DNA of 64,000 nt, taken from assembly GCA_021740625.1 (NCBI GenBank), contig JAIOZK010000015.1:1-64000 (forward strand), written 5' to 3'. This document shows, one piece after another, positions 8,070 to 16,669 of this stretch (its first letter is position 1; each line of letters opens with the position of its first letter). The notes beneath the pieces were generated by a model, which worked only from the letters and a program-made list of their open reading frames with translations, had not been told where the DNA came from and did no database searches. Source of the DNA: Bacteroidales bacterium (GTDB taxonomy: Bacteria; Bacteroidota; Bacteroidia; Bacteroidales; JAIOZK01). Position numbers and translations under genes: made by a program.

Positions 8070-9407
8070 CTATTCATCCTTGAGGCAACGGACGCTGAAA
8101 CCGTAAACAAAATAGTAGCCGAAGGTGTACCGGTGTACTTCCGTGCCGTTGTAACTAAGGCCGCGAAGCCACTTCCAGTGGCTAAATTTCTCCCCCGATG
8201 ACCACCAGGTGCCGTAGTAGCCAACATCGTTGAAGTCACCATAGTAGATGCGGCCTCCGCCGGGCAGACCTGAGAAGCCGAACAGGTCGGTGCCGTTGCC
8301 ATTATCATTCCATCCGCTGGTGGTCTTCAGGTTCTTCCCGGCATCATATCCACGCCATGCCCAGTAGTCATCCCATTCCGGATCACCGATCCAATACTGG
8401 CTGTCCACCGCTCCTTCCAGCACCTTCCACTCCTCGTCCGTGGGCAGGTGCCATCCCGGCGGGCAGATACCCTGGGTGCCCTGCTGGTTGGTGTATTGCA
8501 TCACCTCGTTCCTCTGGTAGAGGCCGCCGTACTTGGTGCAACTGTCGGGTTCGTTGTTGTAGCAGTATTTCTCGATGGTGTCATTGTCAGCCATGTCTTC
8601 ACTTCCCTGAATCATTGTTCCTACGTTCAAGTTTTCCTTCAGCCAGCACTGGCTGAAGATCTGGATGGTGTTATACACCTGTCCCTCGTAGGTCACCGTG
8701 GGCGTTCCCGGGCACGGGATGTTGGTGGCGAACTGGAAGGTGTAATTCACGCTTTCTTTAGGGGAATCCAGCATGCCGGATTGCAAGGTGTCAGAGTAGC
8801 CAATGTATAAAAGTTCATCACCCAAACTAAATGGAAAACTCAGTATATCCTTAGTTGTCTTTAATTGAGAGGATGAACTCTCGTATCCAATATATTCAAG
8901 TACACCTGTATTGTATGAACCGGGATTGTTTTGCAGGATCTTAATACTGCTGCGCCGTCCCTGCCAGGTGGCGGTGAAAAAGTACAGCTTGCCACTTCCC
9001 GGAATGAACCGGAAGGTATGCCTGCCTTTATCCAGCACCCTTTCACTTTTGACAATCACCCGTCCCAGGATATCGGTCAACATGATGCTGACATTGTCTT
9101 TCTCCGGGGCATACAACGAAACGGTCGTCTGCTCTGCCACCGGGTTGGGATAATTCTGGAAGACCCGGAAGCCTTTGTCATCCATATTGACTTCAGGCAA
9201 ACCTACCGGAAAATCCAGGATCAGGATAGTATCAGGATAATACAGTACCGTATCGCCTCCCTGGCTTCGGTTCATCACCTTAATGCTGTCTAATTGGACA
9301 TAGGCCACACTGTCGATGGCTGTGAAAGTTAATTCAATTGTATTTTGACCCGGGAGAACAGATGACATACAAATGATAAAAGTAAAAAGTAAAATTTGTG
9401 TTTTCAT
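8070..9407 (-). CDS. Secreted FISUMP-domain protein 2
   Basis: 445 aa, signal peptide MKTQILLFTFIICMSSVLPG, N-terminal sorting-like module (FRVFQNYPNPVAEQTTVSL), then FISUMP domain (CPPGWHLPTDEEW, GFSGLPGGGRIYYGDF) ending FSVRCLKDE and a TAG stop. Highly similar to FISUMP protein 1 except in the last about 80 residues of the FISUMP domain (the YWAWRGYDAG and YNGTEVHRYTFGYY region), which is where the paralogues vary. Preceded by ggaggttattATG and by the AraC-type operator, so it is likely first in a two-gene unit with 6605-7936. An in-frame sorting-like tail follows the stop. Confidence 0.9.
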   Translation of the reverse strand: MKTQILLFTFIICMSSVLPGQNTIELTFTAIDSVAYVQLDSIKVMNRSQGGDTVLYYPDTILILDFPVGLPEVNMDDKGFRVFQNYPNPVAEQTTVSLYAPEKDNVSIMLTDILGRVIVKSERVLDKGRHTFRFIPGSGKLYFFTATWQGRRSSIKILQNNPGSYNTGVLEYIGYESSSSQLKTTKDILSFPFSLGDELLYIGYSDTLQSGMLDSPKESVNYTFQFATNIPCPGTPTVTYEGQVYNTIQIFSQCWLKENLNVGTMIQGSEDMADNDTIEKYCYNNEPDSCTKYGGLYQRNEVMQYTNQQGTQGICPPGWHLPTDEEWKVLEGAVDSQYWIGDPEWDDYWAWRGYDAGKNLKTTSGWNDNGNGTDLFGFSGLPGGGRIYYGDFNDVGYYGTWWSSGEKFSHWKWLRGLSYNGTEVHRYTFGYYFVYGFSVRCLKDE

Positions 9408-9442
9408 AATAACCTCCGTACATTTTTATTTGTGAATCTTTC

Positions 9443-9501
9443 CAAATTTATGTTGCGGAGGAGGTGTAATGCTAACACTTATAGATCATTCTTTAACACA
9501 A
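9443..9501 (-). promoter_or_regulatory. AraC-type direct-repeat operator and -7 box of FISUMP gene 2
   Basis: Minus strand: TTGTGTTA and AAGTGTTA 21 bp apart (plus 9494-9501 and 9473-9480), 22 bp, then TAAATTTG (9443-9450). The distal box is the most degenerate of the three copies. Confidence 0.72.
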
Positions 9502-9573
9502 ATCGTGCATCCACTCCATAACTGACTTTCACATTTGTAATGGAAGAACGGATATGAAAAGAAATGATGCTTT

Positions 9574-12500
9574 TCAGGTTTTGAATTCGGAAGGGACAAC
9601 ACCGAATTGTTCTTCGAAGCATCTGGAGAAATACGACAGGTTATTAAAACCAACCCGGAAAGCAATTTCAGTTACATTGCCCTTATTGGCTTTTAATAAT
9701 TCTGCAGCCCGGTTTAGTCTGACCGACCTGATAAATCCGCTTGTTGATAATCCCACGAGGGATTTAAGTTTCCGGTAGAGTTGTGAACTGCTCAAAGCAA
9801 GTTCTTTTTGAAGTGTTTCGGCATTAAAATTTTCATCATCCAGATGAGTGCTTATGGATTCCAAAGCTTTTAGAAGAAATTTTTGATCCATGGAATTCAT
9901 TTCGCTTTCCGGCAGGTTTAAAACCTGAGCCAAACCCACTTTTTTGGCATTTTTTGTAACCCTTTCCTGTAATTTTTTTCGCTGATCGATAAGATTTTTG
10001 ATCCGGATTAGTAGCTCCTGCTGGTCAAAAGGTTTGGTAAGGAAATCATCCGCTCCGGTTTCCAGTCCTTCCAGGCGGTCTTCCAGAGATGCCTTTGCGG
10101 TAAGCAAAATAACCGGGATATGACTGGTGCGTTCATCGGTTTTCAACTTGCTGCATAATTCCATCCCATCCATTTTCGGCATCATCACATCGCTGATGAT
10201 CAGGTCGGGGACTTTCTCGATGGCTTTCTCATAACCGTGTTCGCCGTCCACTGCTTCTACAATTCGAAATTCACCGGAGATGTTGGAACGGATGTAATGG
10301 CGCATGTCGGTGTTGTCTTCTGCCAGGAGAAGGAGGGGCTTTTCGTTATCAGTTGCAGGTTGCAAGTTGCAGGTTGCAGGTTTAGAGGTGCTTGATTCCA
10401 CATGCTGGATTGTTGTATAATGTTCTTCCGTCTCATTGCTCTCGGCCTTAGGCCCTGCGCCGAAAGTAAATTCCTCAGGTTTAAAATGTTCTTTCCCCAA
10501 AGGAAGGGCAATGGTAAAAGTGGTTCCTTTTCCCTCCCGATCGGGGTCCGATTCAACGCTGATGGCGCCGTGATGCAGCTCAACCAGCTCTTTGGTTAAA
10601 GCCAGGCCGATGCCGGTTCCTTCTCCGCTGTTTGAATCGTTGTCGTTTGCCTGGTAGAAGCGGTTGAAGATGTGCGGGAGGTGGACGGGAGGGATGCCGC
10701 GGCCGGTATCGGAGACGGTGATGATCACCCCCCTCGGTCCCCCCTGAAGGGGGGAAGATGCTGCCCCTGAATTACTTTGTTTGTTAAGCAGGCTTTTCGA
10801 CTCTGGTGGAAGGCTGTTTGAGGTAATCTCAACCTTAACGCTTCCACCCGGCTCTGTATACTTAAAGGCATTCGAGGTCAGGTTGTAGAGGATCTTTTCG
10901 TATTTGTCCTTATCCAGATAAACCGGGATGTTTTCCTGGTTAGCTTTAAATTCAAGTGCGATATTCTTTTTCTTTGCCAGCGACTCAAACGATTGCACAT
11001 ATTCTTTGCTTAGTGAAACGATATTTTCCTCTTTTGCTTTCAACTTCATCTTCCCCGATTCAAGCTTCGAGAGGTTCAGCAACTGGTTGATGAGGTTTTG
11101 AAGCCGCCGGGCGTTTCGTTGCATGATGTTCAGGTCGGCTGCTGATTCTTTATCGCTGATCTTAGCTTTAATCTTATCAAGCGGGCCGAGGATCAGGGTC
11201 AGTGGTATGCGGAATTCATGGGAGATATTGGCAAAAAAGCGGGATTTCATTTTGTCGAGCTCTTTGAGTTTGTTCGATTCTACCTCCTTTATTTCAAGGT
11301 CGTGCTGTAGCTGTTGTTCTTTAAGCGCTGTCCTTATTCTCCTTTGTCTTATAAAAAGAATTGTTACAAGGAGCAAGATCAACAGCAAGCCGCCAAGTCC
11401 ATAGGTTAATATCTTCGACCGGTTGATCTTCAGGTCTTTCAGCTCATTTTCTTTGGCCAGTAATGATATCTGATTCTGTGTTTTTTCGTTTTCTGATTCT
11501 GCTTCCAACATGGCCAGCAGTATTTCATTATCTTTATTATAAGCTTCGTTATTGGCTTCAACTTTTAGTTTGTAATATTTCAGCGCATTTTTATAATCTC
11601 CAATTTTAAGATGAGCTTGATAAAGCAGATTATATGGCCATCGCCCCAGTGCAACCCTGTAATCCCGTTTCAAATTTAACATGGACAAAGGAGAGGTCCT
11701 TTTGTATATCCTTTCAGGAAAATTGGCTCTTCTTTCCTCTGACTTGCTAATGGCCAGTTTGTTGAGCGCAATGGATTCCCGGTAGTCACCTGACCCGTAC
11801 TTCTGCCATGCCAGTCCATAATAAGTCTTGAGAATTATATCATAAAAAACAGTATCATTTGTCAGGGCTACATCTAATATTTGATGCAAATATTTGATTG
11901 CCTTTTCGGTAGAATCAACTGAATCGATGAGGATCAATCCTATGGCCAGGTGATATTTTATATAAGGGGAATAATACAGTTGCCATAATTTATCACGTCT
12001 ATCGGTTAAATTATAATATGCCATGGCTTGATAAGCCCATTCAATTATAAGGTTTTTACTGTTCTGGCCAGTAGGATTCCGGTTCCCCCATGCGATGGCA
12101 ACCCCGGACAAGAGAAAGTAAGTTTCTACCAACAACTCATTATCGGGATGAACTTTAAGAATATCAAGTGCCTTTTGATGATAATAATAGGCTGAATCCC
12201 ATTTAGCGGATTCACTTTCATCGTACCAAAAACAATTGGCAAGTCTATTATAAGCTATAGCCTGATAATGAAACATTGATAATTGTTTGTAAATATTCAC
12301 TGCTTTTTTCTGATAATTCACGGCATTTCGAAATCTGCCGGCGGACAGGTTAATATGTGTCAGAATCCCAAGCAGCATGCCCATTTCATTGCATGGGGGT
12401 AAGTTTTCGTATATTCTTAGTGCTTTTAAGTAGTACACCACCGAAGTCTTTAAGCTATCTTTCATACTATATGCATTAGCTGCATTAAAATATCCGTCGG

Positions 12501-12756
12501 CAATTCCTTTGTTGTAATTGATTTTTTCAGCCATTGCGATGGTCTTCTCTGTAATGGCGATACAACTGTCAGGAAATTCACCAAAGATGCTTAAAGCAAT
12601 TTGATTCAGGGCATCTATTTTTTCGGTGCCTTCCAACTCAGGCAGTAGTTGATTCAGGCTGTCGGCATTGATGCTTGCCATTTCCCTGGAGATCTGGCCG
12701 GAAGAGGTTAAAGTAGACAGGAAAAAGATAACAATAAATATTGACTTCAACTTCAT
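9574..12756 (-). CDS. Hybrid two-component system 2: TPR sensor, histidine kinase, receiver, AraC
   Basis: 1060 aa from the ATG at 12756 ([20 protein letters not shown] signal). TPR sensor ([23 protein letters not shown] and similar helices), membrane helix at about 450-470, His[10 protein letters not shown], HATPase ([28 protein letters not shown]), receiver [11 protein letters not shown], AraC domain ending [10 protein letters not shown]. The first 60 residues and everything from the membrane helix on closely match kinase 1, while the sensor differs strongly. The HATPase loop holds a different insert ([12 protein letters not shown], a C6-TGAA-G6 palindrome) from that in kinases 1 and 3. The kinase-receiver linker has the four-unit GTTGCAR repeat and is intact. 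Confidence 0.93.
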   Translation of the reverse strand: MKLKSIFIVIFFLSTLTSSGQISREMASINADSLNQLLPELEGTEKIDALNQIALSIFGEFPDSCIAITEKTIAMAEKINYNKGIADGYFNAANAYSMKDSLKTSVVYYLKALRIYENLPPCNEMGMLLGILTHINLSAGRFRNAVNYQKKAVNIYKQLSMFHYQAIAYNRLANCFWYDESESAKWDSAYYYHQKALDILKVHPDNELLVETYFLLSGVAIAWGNRNPTGQNSKNLIIEWAYQAMAYYNLTDRRDKLWQLYYSPYIKYHLAIGLILIDSVDSTEKAIKYLHQILDVALTNDTVFYDIILKTYYGLAWQKYGSGDYRESIALNKLAISKSEERRANFPERIYKRTSPLSMLNLKRDYRVALGRWPYNLLYQAHLKIGDYKNALKYYKLKVEANNEAYNKDNEILLAMLEAESENEKTQNQISLLAKENELKDLKINRSKILTYGLGGLLLILLLVTILFIRQRRIRTALKEQQLQHDLEIKEVESNKLKELDKMKSRFFANISHEFRIPLTLILGPLDKIKAKISDKESAADLNIMQRNARRLQNLINQLLNLSKLESGKMKLKAKEENIVSLSKEYVQSFESLAKKKNIALEFKANQENIPVYLDKDKYEKILYNLTSNAFKYTEPGGSVKVEITSNSLPPESKSLLNKQSNSGAASSPLQGGPRGVIITVSDTGRGIPPVHLPHIFNRFYQANDNDSNSGEGTGIGLALTKELVELHHGAISVESDPDREGKGTTFTIALPLGKEHFKPEEFTFGAGPKAESNETEEHYTTIQHVESSTSKPATCNLQPATDNEKPLLLLAEDNTDMRHYIRSNISGEFRIVEAVDGEHGYEKAIEKVPDLIISDVMMPKMDGMELCSKLKTDERTSHIPVILLTAKASLEDRLEGLETGADDFLTKPFDQQELLIRIKNLIDQRKKLQERVTKNAKKVGLAQVLNLPESEMNSMDQKFLLKALESISTHLDDENFNAETLQKELALSSSQLYRKLKSLVGLSTSGFIRSVRLNRAAELLKANKGNVTEIAFRVGFNNLSYFSRCFEEQFGVVPSEFKT
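10352..10379. repeat. GTTGCAR heptamer tandem repeat, four units, in the HK2 linker
   Basis: GTTGCAG, GTTGCAA, GTTGCAG, GTTGCAG, identical to the kinase 1 array; it encodes [11 protein letters not shown] in frame. Confidence 0.9.
10739..10754. repeat. C6-TGAA-G6 palindrome inside the HK2 HATPase domain
   Basis: CCCCCCTGAAGGGGGG is a perfect 6-bp stem with a TGAA loop, flanked by CCCCCCTCGGT. Translated as [11 protein letters not shown] just before the G1 box, where kinases 1 and 3 carry GACTGCC heptamers. This palindrome type is typical of Bacteroidota intergenic repeats. Confidence 0.8.
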
Positions 12757-13030
12757 TGGGTTTGGTTTGTTTTCATAGGTAAAGATAAAAATATGAGGCA
12801 CTTAATGCAAGTTGGATTGAAAAGGAATACATTCCTGACTCCGCGGTTCATTGCGGTCCTTTGCGTAACTCCGCGTAATAGCCTTCAATCTCTATTTTTA
12901 AAGAAATGAATCAGAAGGTTTTATTAATAAGTTGTTACACAAAGTTGCGCGAAATTTACGCAGAGCTACGCAAAGGTTTCGCGGAGTTTCGCGGAGAGGA
13001 GTTAGGAAAACAAAAAGTAGATAAATGTTT
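12757..13030. other. Intergenic block: conserved kinase leader plus two opposed GCGG-type repeats
   Basis: The first about 135 bp upstream of kinase 2 closely match the leaders of kinase 1 (4182-4310) and kinase 3 (16170-16295), including gggtttggtttgttttcata, atgaggcactt and the CTCCGCG/TTTGCG repeat (12838-12890). The part next to kinase 3 (12940-13005) carries the repeat in the opposite orientation (tttcgcggagtttcgcggag), so the two can pair as a long imperfect hairpin. No gene seen. Confidence 0.6.
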
Positions 13031-13840
13031 TCAGGTAGTGTACTCGGATGGCAGCACCCCGAACTGCACCTGGAAGCATTTCGTGAAATAAGAAAGATTG
13101 TTAAACCCGACCTGGAAAGCAACTTCAGTGACATTACCGGCTTTGCTTTTCAACAATTCGGCAGCCCGGTTCAACCTGATGGTCCGTATGAAAACGCTCG
13201 GGGACTGTCCCACAAGGGAATGAAGTTTACGCCGCAGTTGGGCTTTGCTCATTTTCAGTTGCCTCTGGAAAGTTTCTGTAGAAAAGTTTTCGTCTTCCAT
13301 ATGCTTATTCACGATCTCAACTGCTTTGTTCAGGAATTTCTGATCGGTGGAGTTTAATTCGCTTTCCGGGAGGTTTAAAACCTCTGATAAACCCAGTTGT
13401 TTTGCCTTTTGTAAAAACTTTTCCTGCAGTTGTTTTCTTTGCCGGATAAGATTTTTAATTCGCACAAGTAACTCATGCTGGTCAAAGGGTTTTATAATGA
13501 AATCATCCGCTCCGGTTTCCAGGCCTTCCAGGCGGTCTTCCTGGGAAGCTTTGGCAGTTAAGAGTATGACCGGAATATGACTGGTTCGCTCATCCGTTTT
13601 CAATTTCCGGCACAGCCCTATGCCATCCATTTTGGGCATCATCACATCGCTGATGATCAGGTCGGGGACTTTTTCTATGGCTTTCTCATAGCCCTGTTGG
13701 CCATCCACTGCCTCTGTTATGTGAAATTCATTGGAAATGTTGGAGCGGATGTAGTGGCGCATGTCGGTGTTGTCTTCTACCAGGAGAAGAAGGGGCTTGT
13801 CATTATCAGTTGCAGGTTGCAAGTTGCAAGTTGCAGGTTG
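13031..13840 (-). pseudogene. Output half of hybrid two-component system 3 (receiver and AraC), out of frame with its kinase
   Basis: Receiver ([35 protein letters not shown]) and AraC domain ([24 protein letters not shown] end), about 80-90% like the C-terminus of kinase 1 by eye. It is preceded in its frame only by shadow sequence; the listed ORF start at 14020 lies in the wrong frame of the HATPase domain. The true upstream part ends in TGA four codons into the fifth heptamer unit. Deleting one 7-bp unit from 13809-13843 joins the two halves exactly as in kinases 1 and 2. Internal reinitiation (for example the Met of NTDMRHY) is possible but there is no clear ribosome binding site. Confidence 0.85.
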
Positions 13841-16169
13841 CAGGTTTAGGGGGATTTTCGATTGTCGATGGTCGATGGTCGATTTTCGATTTTCGATTGA
13901 GGCTTGCTTCCAGGTTATTTGATTCAATTTCTTCCTCCTTAAGATGTTCCTTACCCAGGGGAAGTATGACTGTAAAGCTGCTTCCTTTTCCTGTTTGCGA
14001 ATCAACGCTGATTTTGCCATGATGCAGTTCGACCAGCTCTTTGGTCAGTGCCAGGCCGATGCCGGTTCCTTCTCCGATGTTTGAATCTTTTTCGTCTGCC
14101 TGGTAAAAGCGGTCGAAGATGTGCGGGAGTTTTTGGGGTGGGATGCCGCGGCCGGTATCGGAGATTTTTATGCCAGCGCACGGGCCAGCAGAGTTGGCAG
14201 TAGGCAGTTCGCAGTCTGCAGTATATTCAACAGCATCAGACTGCCGACTGCAAATCTCAACCTCTACCCTGCCTCCGTCCTCTGTGAACTTAAACGCATT
14301 CGATATCAAGTTGTAGAGGATCTTTTCGTATTTGTCTTTATCCAGATAAACAGGGATGTTTTCTTCGGTGGCTTTAAATTCAAGAGCGATGTTCTTTTTC
14401 TTGGCCAGCGACTCAAATGACTGCACATATTCTTTGCTAAGAGAAACGATATCTTCTTCCTTTACGCTCAACTTCATTTTTCCCGATTCCAGCTTCGACA
14501 GGTTCAGCAATTGGTTGATGAGGTTTTGAAGCCGCCGGGCGTTTCGTTGCATGATGTTCAGATCGGCCTGTGATCCCGGGTCATTGGTCTTGGATCTGAA
14601 TTTTTCTAATGGTCCAAGAATCAATGTGAGTGGCGTGCGGAATTCATGGGAGATGTTGGCAAAGAAGCGGGATTTCATTTTGTCGAGCTCTTTGAGTTTG
14701 TTCGATTCTACTTCTTTTATTTCAAGGTCGTGCTGTAGCTTTTGTTCTTTTAGTGCTGTCTTTATCCTTCTTTGTCTTATAAAAAGAATTGTTACAAGGA
14801 GCAAGATCAACAGCAAACCGCCAAGGCCATAGGTTAAAATCTTCGACCGGTTGATGCGCATATCTTTCAGCTCGTTTTCTCTGGCCAGCAAGGATAGCTG
14901 GTTTTGTGTTCTTTCACTTTCTGATTCTGCTTCAAGTACGGCAATCAGCTTTCTTTTTTCCTGATTGCTTATTTCCTGAAACGTATTTTCTTTTAGCCTG
15001 TAATATTCCAACGCATTTTCAAAGTCTCCCAATTTCATATATAAATTGTAAAGGCTATCATATACCATCATTTTAGCAGACAGATTTAGGTACTTTAAAT
15101 AATAAGGGGACATTGCACCCATATCAATATGTGAATCCAGGTAGCTTGTCATTCTCTCTTCAGCAATCTCCAATCCCTTCAGATACAGTTGAATCGCATC
15201 CTTGTGGTCTCCTTCCCTTGATTTTATGGATGCAAGAAGACTATATGTCGTCATTTCTAGGCCAATTATTTCAACAGTATCGATCATCTCCTTTACTGAA
15301 TACAAATACCTCAGACCAGGATTTGCTGAATCGATCGGCTCATTTTCTAAATAGGCTTCTGCAAGATCATTAAGTATGTCATGACGCAGCCATAAATAAA
15401 ATGGGTTTGTTACTGAGGTTCTTTTGATCAGCGCGTATGCCTTTTCTCCCCATTCTATGCTTTTCCGGTAATGCTCATGACTGCCGGGATCAGTATCGCC
15501 TTTGCGCAGCTCACTACTTTGAAGTATACCATAATTATTGATTAGGGATAATGTATCGGGATGATCTTTTAAAATTGCCTGGGCTTTTAATGCATAGTAA
15601 TTTGCAGAGTCCAATTCATTTTTCCACCTGAAAGCCACAGCCATCTCCTGCATCGAAATAGCTGTACCGACAAAGTCACCCAGTTCATCATTTATCCTGA
15701 TCCTGCGCTTATCATATTGAATGGTTTTATCAATTCTTCCTGCACCGAAATTGATATTTGATAGCACCTCCATCGCATACCCCATCTCTTTGCAGAGGGG
15801 AATTTCTTCATATATCCTGATCGCTTCAAGCAAATATCCAAATGAAATCTTCAGGCTATCCAGGAATTTGAAATTTCTGGCCAGGCTGAGATAAGCATCT
15901 GCAATACCCTTCTGGTAACCCATTATCTCAGACAGCGCCATTGCTTCCTCCGCCAGTTTGATGCTGCTATCCGGGTTGTTTACTGTGAGAAACAGGGAAA
16001 TTTTATTCAGGGCATCAACTTTTGGGGTTCCTTCCAGTTCATGCATAACTTGTGAAAGACTGTCAACATTTATCAATCTCAGATCCCTGATCATTTGACC
16101 ATAGGTCTGAAAAGATGACAAAAAAGTCATCAAGAAAATGATCACAGACAAAACTGACTTCAACTTCAT
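13806..16169 (-). CDS. Sensor and kinase half of hybrid two-component system 3, truncated by a heptamer frameshift
   Basis: 787 aa from the ATG at 16169 ([20 protein letters not shown] signal). TPR sensor unlike those of kinases 1 and 2, membrane helix at about 446-466, His[10 protein letters not shown], HATPase with [21 protein letters not shown] and GEGTGIGLA. From the membrane helix through HisKA it is essentially identical to kinase 1. It ends in [13 protein letters not shown]-stop because the linker repeat has five units. As written the protein senses and phosphorylates but lacks receiver and DNA-binding output. It could still signal through a separate receiver, or be an OFF state of a switchable gene. 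Confidence 0.9.
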   Translation of the reverse strand: MKLKSVLSVIIFLMTFLSSFQTYGQMIRDLRLINVDSLSQVMHELEGTPKVDALNKISLFLTVNNPDSSIKLAEEAMALSEIMGYQKGIADAYLSLARNFKFLDSLKISFGYLLEAIRIYEEIPLCKEMGYAMEVLSNINFGAGRIDKTIQYDKRRIRINDELGDFVGTAISMQEMAVAFRWKNELDSANYYALKAQAILKDHPDTLSLINNYGILQSSELRKGDTDPGSHEHYRKSIEWGEKAYALIKRTSVTNPFYLWLRHDILNDLAEAYLENEPIDSANPGLRYLYSVKEMIDTVEIIGLEMTTYSLLASIKSREGDHKDAIQLYLKGLEIAEERMTSYLDSHIDMGAMSPYYLKYLNLSAKMMVYDSLYNLYMKLGDFENALEYYRLKENTFQEISNQEKRKLIAVLEAESESERTQNQLSLLARENELKDMRINRSKILTYGLGGLLLILLLVTILFIRQRRIKTALKEQKLQHDLEIKEVESNKLKELDKMKSRFFANISHEFRTPLTLILGPLEKFRSKTNDPGSQADLNIMQRNARRLQNLINQLLNLSKLESGKMKLSVKEEDIVSLSKEYVQSFESLAKKKNIALEFKATEENIPVYLDKDKYEKILYNLISNAFKFTEDGGRVEVEICSRQSDAVEYTADCELPTANSAGPCAGIKISDTGRGIPPQKLPHIFDRFYQADEKDSNIGEGTGIGLALTKELVELHHGKISVDSQTGKGSSFTVILPLGKEHLKEEEIESNNLEASLNRKSKIDHRPSTIENPPKPATCNLQLATCN
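13809..13843. repeat. GTTGCAR heptamer tandem repeat, five units, site of the kinase 3 frameshift
   Basis: GTTGCAG, GTTGCAA, GTTGCAA, GTTGCAG, GTTGCAG. One more unit than in kinases 1 and 2; 35 bp is not compatible with the frame set by 28 bp, and the extra unit creates TGA just past the array on the coding strand. Confidence 0.92.
13857..13898. repeat. TCGATT-type heptamer tandem repeat, six units, in the HK3 linker
   Basis: Same six 7-bp units as in kinase 1 (1806-1847), so only the neighbouring GTTGCAR array differs between the two linkers. Confidence 0.85.
14239..14252. repeat. GACTGCC heptamer, two units, inside the HK3 HATPase domain
   Basis: GACTGCC and GACTGCA, preceded by the same degenerate inverted units as kinase 1 (ggcagtaggcagttcgcagt). 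Translated as [14 protein letters not shown] before the G1 motif. Confidence 0.75.
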
Positions 16170-16669
16170 TGGGTTTGGTTTGCTTCCATAGGTAAAGATA
16201 AGAATATGAGGTACTTTATGCAAGTTGGATTGAAAAAGGATACATTCCTGACTCCGCGGTTCTTTGCGGTCCTCTGCGTAACCCCGCGTAATAGCTTAAG
16301 ATTTGGACCTTTTAAATGATAGAATAAAGTGGTTTGAAAATAATTTTTCAGGATTTATTTTTTGATTACATTTGTATGATTCCACCTTGCCCATTCCCAT
16401 TTTCAAGGGATAAATTGCCGGCAACTTTCTACCGGCTCAGATGCCAACCCGGATTAACAGACAAGATAAATTCCACAGTAGACCTATAGTCTTTTGCCTG
16501 CGGATTGATTGAATTGTTGAACCATTAAAATTGAATCGAAAACAGCTTGTTAAGATTCGCTTTTACATTTATCAAGAACAAACAGGGCTGGATTGTAAAT
16601 GGATTTCAGTGGGGTGATGATTTCCAGGATCTGTTTGAATAAATTTTAGATGACATCCTAAAAAGACAA
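16170..16669. other. Intergenic region between kinase 3 and hypF
   Basis: 500 bp between divergent genes. Bases 16170-16300 are the conserved kinase leader with the CTCCGCG/TTTGCG repeat (16250-16295). A lone -7-type box TACATTTG lies at 16367-16374 on the plus strand without a properly spaced TTTG. A small palindrome gccggcaactttctaccggc is at about 16418-16437. No gene is seen in the rest; the hypF promoter is probably here but I cannot fix it. Confidence 0.5.

Noticed and set aside
13857-14020. Separate gene starting at 14020 for the 329-aa receiver/AraC ORF
   Set aside because: Its first about 55 residues are the wrong frame of the HATPase region (the same shadow exists at 1733-1981 in intact kinase 1); only the part after the heptamers is genuine.
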